Assembly (NCBI GenBank): GCA_020002185.1
Contig: CM034541.1
Coordinates: 51,134,562-51,198,561, forward strand
Direction of reading: 5' to 3'
From: Paraescarpia echinospica
Taxonomy: Eukaryota; Annelida; Polychaeta; Sabellida; Siboglinidae
Length of the DNA: 64,000 nt
Below the pieces are notes generated by a model, which was not told where the DNA came from, did no database searches, and saw only the letters and a list, made by a program, of their open reading frames with translations. Each line of letters starts with the position of its first letter. The first letter of the stretch is position 1. Shown here piece after piece: positions 59,461 to 64,000 of the stretch. The translations under genes were made by a program, and so were the position numbers.

Positions 59461-60074
59461 GTTGTGTGAAGAGAGAGATTTGGCTTGATATGGAGGAGAG
59501 TGGAGAACGAGAGCATTAGTGGGGAAGTGGACACTTCAGTGCAACAGGATGAGCGGAAGGAGATGGAATACAAAAGCAGAGTGCCAGTATGGACGCTGTC
59601 TCCATCCCAGGTTCTGGGTGAAATAAGAGCCTACATAATTATATGGCATAATAACATAGAGTATATGCACATATGGATTTACGGAACAAAGAGGAGAGCT
59701 ACAAATCTATTGCGATGTAAGCCACGTTCAAAGAAACAAGCCACCCAGAAGAACTTACATCCATTTAAACCTGTATTGAGGACTTTCGAGAAAGATTCAC
59801 TTGACCTCCGCGAACTTAGCCGAAGAGAGTGTTTACGTTTAGTAGGTCCCGCCCGTTCCGATAGCCATCCCACCGTGCATTAGAAACAGCCTCTGATCCG
59901 AGCTGAAATTAAACAGGTCACTGGAACTACATCGGCCAAAGTTGTCTCCGTAATCTGCGTGAAATAACTTGAGTGATTCGTACATTTTGCACGCATTCTT
60001 TTTTTACTTCTGAAAGATGAACAATTCTTGTGACCAGGTGCTAATGTCGCAATGTCGCACGTACACATGCAGGC

Positions 60075-60181
<107 letters not shown>

Positions 60182-60397
60182 TAAGGATACATTCACACAC
60201 ACAGCCATGCGCGCACACATGCATACCTACACACATCTCGTCTTACGAACACGCGCATGCGGAAGGGAAGGAGGGAGGGGTGACGGGTAGGGAATGTAAG
60301 AGAGGAGGTAGTATGCGAGGAAAGGATAGTAGGAGAGAGAGAGGGCGGCGGAGGGAGGGAGGGAGAGAGAAAGAGGAGGATGGAGGCAGAGAGAGAG

Positions 60398-61397
60398 NNN
60401 NNNNNNNNNNNNNNNNNNNNNNNNNNNNNNNNNNNNNNNNNNNNNNNNNNNNNNNNNNNNNNNNNNNNNNNNNNNNNNNNNNNNNNNNNNNNNNNNNNNN
60501 NNNNNNNNNNNNNNNNNNNNNNNNNNNNNNNNNNNNNNNNNNNNNNNNNNNNNNNNNNNNNNNNNNNNNNNNNNNNNNNNNNNNNNNNNNNNNNNNNNNN
60601 NNNNNNNNNNNNNNNNNNNNNNNNNNNNNNNNNNNNNNNNNNNNNNNNNNNNNNNNNNNNNNNNNNNNNNNNNNNNNNNNNNNNNNNNNNNNNNNNNNNN
60701 NNNNNNNNNNNNNNNNNNNNNNNNNNNNNNNNNNNNNNNNNNNNNNNNNNNNNNNNNNNNNNNNNNNNNNNNNNNNNNNNNNNNNNNNNNNNNNNNNNNN
60801 NNNNNNNNNNNNNNNNNNNNNNNNNNNNNNNNNNNNNNNNNNNNNNNNNNNNNNNNNNNNNNNNNNNNNNNNNNNNNNNNNNNNNNNNNNNNNNNNNNNN
60901 NNNNNNNNNNNNNNNNNNNNNNNNNNNNNNNNNNNNNNNNNNNNNNNNNNNNNNNNNNNNNNNNNNNNNNNNNNNNNNNNNNNNNNNNNNNNNNNNNNNN
61001 NNNNNNNNNNNNNNNNNNNNNNNNNNNNNNNNNNNNNNNNNNNNNNNNNNNNNNNNNNNNNNNNNNNNNNNNNNNNNNNNNNNNNNNNNNNNNNNNNNNN
61101 NNNNNNNNNNNNNNNNNNNNNNNNNNNNNNNNNNNNNNNNNNNNNNNNNNNNNNNNNNNNNNNNNNNNNNNNNNNNNNNNNNNNNNNNNNNNNNNNNNNN
61201 NNNNNNNNNNNNNNNNNNNNNNNNNNNNNNNNNNNNNNNNNNNNNNNNNNNNNNNNNNNNNNNNNNNNNNNNNNNNNNNNNNNNNNNNNNNNNNNNNNNN
61301 NNNNNNNNNNNNNNNNNNNNNNNNNNNNNNNNNNNNNNNNNNNNNNNNNNNNNNNNNNNNNNNNNNNNNNNNNNNNNNNNNNNNNNNNNNNNNNNNN
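60398..61397. other. Assembly gap, exactly 1000 N
   Basis: The run is exactly 1000 N, a conventional placeholder length, so the true distance is unknown. It begins inside a GA-rich low-complexity tract. Confidence 0.98.
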
Positions 61398-62927
61398 GAT
61401 GAGGGTTGGTGTCATTGAAACGTTCATTATTCTTATGATATAAATCATATTCCAAAAGCTGTAAAACATTTGTAATACTTGCTGTACTATTGTATTCAGA
61501 TTATTGACATTTTTAGAACACAGTGTAAACTTTTTGGTCGTCTTTCAAATCTGTTGATAAATTATAGCATTTGATATTTTCTGTTTTTGGAATTGGGTGT
61601 TTGTTATTGCAAAATGGTTTACATTTTTTAATTAATGATAGCCAAAATAATAAAGACCATTGTGATTATCATGCCACTGATTATAACAATCACGGTAACT
61701 TTATAATGACTCCAACCTTGCTGTGTCTGTGTGAGTGCGTACATGTTTGTGTCGCGTGTGTCTGCGGTGTGGCGACTGACAAGACAACAGATGAAGATTC
61801 ACAGATGAAGATTCACAGATGAAGACACAGATGCGGCAGGAGGTTAGGCTGTACATTTCATAGCATTCTGCTGGGGGCTGAAAGCAGAGCTGTGGTCCCT
61901 GCTTCACCCCCTCTTGTGTGTTTTCCCCGGACGTGTTGACGCATGGTGGCAGCCAGGTGAGATGGACCAAGCAGAAGTCCCAGAAGAAGAAAGAAGACCC
62001 AAGTGTTGTCACTGCCACCATGTCCGAGTCCTGGGAGAACTGGTCACTTACTACGCTTTAGTCCACTATTTGGTTTGCGGGTTGATTAACATATATTTAG
62101 TGGTGCAGTGCTCTAGACATGGCACATTTTTAAGTGTACTCTAGGTAAATACGCTTGGTGTTTTCGTAATTTTTGTTCTGCTAAATTGTCAGAAATCTTA
62201 GGTGTGTGCGGAGTTTTAAAAAGTTGAATTAAATCTTTGTTTTTAAGGCTCGAGAAGGTCTTAATTTTCTGGAAAGGTCTTGCATTCAGTTCAACTGTGC
62301 CCGAGATATGATTTGAGTCATTCGACAAATATGGATGGCCTTATAGGGTATTTCAAAACAAAAAATTGTATTGAATTTGTCACAGAAAATGTTTTAAATT
62401 AACAGCCTTAGAAAGGTTGCATGTGATCAACCCAAACTGCACACACCATGTAAATGAAAGGCTTGTAGCTTCAGATTTATAAAAATTGCATTCCAAAAAA
62501 TCTGATAAGTCATACAGATGTTAAATATCTTATATAATTCCATTAACTTGTTTTTCTTTTATTGACAAACAGTTACTATACTTAAGTCTATTCTGTAATT
62601 TAATTTTTTGCAAATACCTTTGCATAGGGCACTGCACCAGGCATGTTTGAAGAGAAATTTGCAAAGAAATTCTCAGATGACGTTGCTGCTTTTGTGATGA
62701 TATGCTTGTCTAAACATTTGCATGTAATTCAGCCCTTTGGTTGTGTGATGCTCGTGTAAAAGGCTATTTATACATTCTGGAAATGTTCCTTTATAATGTT
62801 CTTAATGCATGGTATTTATTCAGGCTTCTCTTTCCATCAAGCTAATCTTTTCTCTTGTAATGTATTGCAGGAAATTTGTCCATTTCTGTCATGTAAATGT
62901 TGTAGCTTTACAATCGCTATCCAGAAG
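61398..62927. other. Upstream of PEPCK exons, no exon recognised
   Basis: AT-rich, probably PEPCK intron. A short triple repeat 'acagatgaagattc' lies at 61788-61830. The preceding PEPCK exon (ending just before the YLARTDP block) is not visible here and may lie in or before the gap. Confidence 0.55.
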
Positions 62928-63079
62928 CAGGGTTTGGTTCGATTACTTTTGTAATCGATTACAAAAGTAATCAATTACACTATTCGCTAATAGCAAATAA
63001 TTTTAGAGAAATTCTAGTAAACTGTCTATGAGCTGAACTTTTTGGTGGTGGTGTTGAGTTGTAATCGAACCCAGCCCTG
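62928..63079. mobile_element. hAT-like MITE (152 bp) with perfect 32-bp palindrome
   Basis: TIRs are CAGGGTTTGGTTCGATTAC on the left and GTAATCGAACCCAGCCCTG on the right (2 mismatches). Directly inside the left end, 62941-62972 is a perfect palindrome (gattacttttgtaatc and its complement). CAGGG ends suggest hAT; the flanks match only partly over 8 bp. Confidence 0.75.
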
Positions 63080-63227
63080 CATAGAAATTACCATGTTTGG
63101 TTTTTATGTCCGTGGAAATGCATACCCGTTGCCCCAAGAAATGACCCCCCCCTGAGAAATGACCCCCACCTCATTGAGAATGGGTTTGTGATCATCTTGC
63201 CCATGCTAACTTGAGTGCTTGTTGCAG

Positions 63228-63412
63228 CTACCTTGCCCGCACGGACCCGGCAGACGTAGCTCGAGTGGAGGGGCGGACGTTTACCGTCACGAAGGAGAAG
63301 TATGCGAGTGTGCCCCATGTCAAGGAGGGCGTGAAGGGAATTCTGGGACAGTGGATGGGAGAGGAGGACGCGCGTCGGGAGTCGCAGAAACGACTCACTG
63401 GTTGCATGAAAG
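63228..63412 (+). CDS. PCK: Phosphoenolpyruvate carboxykinase (GTP), internal exon
   Basis: PEPCK converts oxaloacetate and GTP to phosphoenolpyruvate, GDP and CO2 in gluconeogenesis. After a TTGTTGCAG acceptor, one base plus 61 codons read YLARTDPADVARVEGRTF, then GQWMGEED and QKRLTGCMK, ending at a G|GTGAGA donor. This matches the animal GTP-type enzyme near residues 85-145 (TDPxDVAR.E ... LGxWM ... FPGCMxGR). The split glycine joins the next exon. Cytosolic versus mitochondrial form cannot be told from this part. Confidence 0.93.
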
Positions 63413-63901
63413 GTGAGACTTATGATTGATCAAATTTATGTATCCAAGATGAGGCTGTTCATAGACATATAGAAACACTGTAAGACATGCAATTATAAGA
63501 ATTATAAATGTATATAATTAAAATAAATAGATTGAGATGTCTTAAATTATACTTTTCATTATTATTTACTGATTATTAGCTGCATGTTTATAAATTAAAT
63601 ACTTTGAGAAGTGATTGAGATCCAACAATCAGTTGTGTATTTAAGATATTCTTAAAAAATTCCGATTTGTCTGTGAATAATTATGTTGATTTGCTTTGTA
63701 AATTCTTCCCTGCAAAACAAAAATAACTAGTTTTGTAGGTGACTAACCAGTCAAAACAGCCACTCATCTTAGAAATAAATACACAGTTTTTCCAAGAAGA
63801 CAAACTGATCTGTGTGAAGAGTTAGCTACCTGGCTGTTATATAAATATACACAGCAGTCCAAGAGTAGCCTGTTATAAGCCATGAATATTTGTTTCTGCA
63901 G

Positions 63902-64000
63902 GCCGGGTGATGTACGTGATTCCATTCAGCATGGGTCCAGTTGGCGGTGCCCTGTCCAAGATTGGCGTCCAGCTGACAGACTTCAACTACGTGGTGTTGA
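63902..64000 (+). CDS. PCK: Phosphoenolpyruvate carboxykinase (GTP), next exon, cut by window end
   Basis: Follows a TTTCTGCAG acceptor and continues in phase: [20 protein letters not shown] followed by [12 protein letters not shown]. This is nearly identical in pattern to the family RTMYVxPFSMGPxGSPLSKIG segment. The intron of 489 bp is AT-rich and holds nothing else. The exon runs past position 64000. Confidence 0.95.

Noticed and set aside
59485..59883. 132-codon open frame as a host gene
   Set aside because: No recognised domain, composition near random, no splice context and no continuation upstream; it could also be an unidentified repeat.
61914..62144. 76-codon frame as an upstream PEPCK exon
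   Set aside because: No similarity to the PEPCK N-terminal region and no fitting donor/acceptor phase with 63228.

Overview
The window is nuclear genomic DNA from an invertebrate metazoan. It is AT-rich, its genes are split by GT-AG introns, and it is packed with non-LTR retrotransposon fragments, short inverted-repeat elements, a tRNA-derived SINE and many minisatellites. CR1/L2-like LINEs together with a GTP-type PEPCK, a VPS13A/C and an MCFD2-like gene fit a marine deuterostome or lophotrochozoan; the sequence alone does not settle which. A run of exactly 1000 N shows that this is a scaffolded assembly.

Three host genes can be read. (1) Positions 1487-31320, minus strand: the first eight coding exons (231 codons, all phases joining correctly) of a VPS13A/C bridge-like lipid-transfer protein; the rest lies beyond the left edge. 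Its introns 1 and 2 (9.2 and 16.8 kb) hold most of the tandem repeats, including a 4.8-kb satellite of 62-bp units. (2) 37610-40465, plus strand: a complete four-exon gene for a secreted or ER-lumenal, MCFD2-like protein of 166 residues with two EF-hands. (3) 63228-64000, plus strand: two internal exons of GTP-dependent phosphoenolpyruvate carboxykinase, running off the right edge.

Region 43.7-51.3 kb is a nest of transposons. A LINE tail is split by a second LINE tail, followed by a CR1-type LINE on the minus strand. The CR1 is itself interrupted by a 2.9-kb structure with about 0.7-kb inverted arms. Between the arms lies a broken gene of a large, uncharacterised metazoan family (DDTD acidic motif, Cys-rich segment, acidic tail). 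Inside the CR1 there is also a five-fold in-frame 51-bp tandem expansion and a 430-bp trinucleotide tract. Further degenerate LINE pieces lie at 22.3, 26.1, 29.1, 32.3 and 57.1 kb.

Other repeat families are a ~185-bp MITE (five loci), a 1135-bp pogo/Tigger-like element with TA duplications, a hAT-like MITE with a perfect 32-bp palindrome, two further short TIR elements, a fold-back element, a tRNA-derived SINE (three copies) and a 23-bp minisatellite carried inside a dispersed element. The host genes are functionally unrelated; no operon-like organisation is expected or seen. Nothing protein-coding was recognised in 51.4-57.1 kb or 57.3-63.2 kb.
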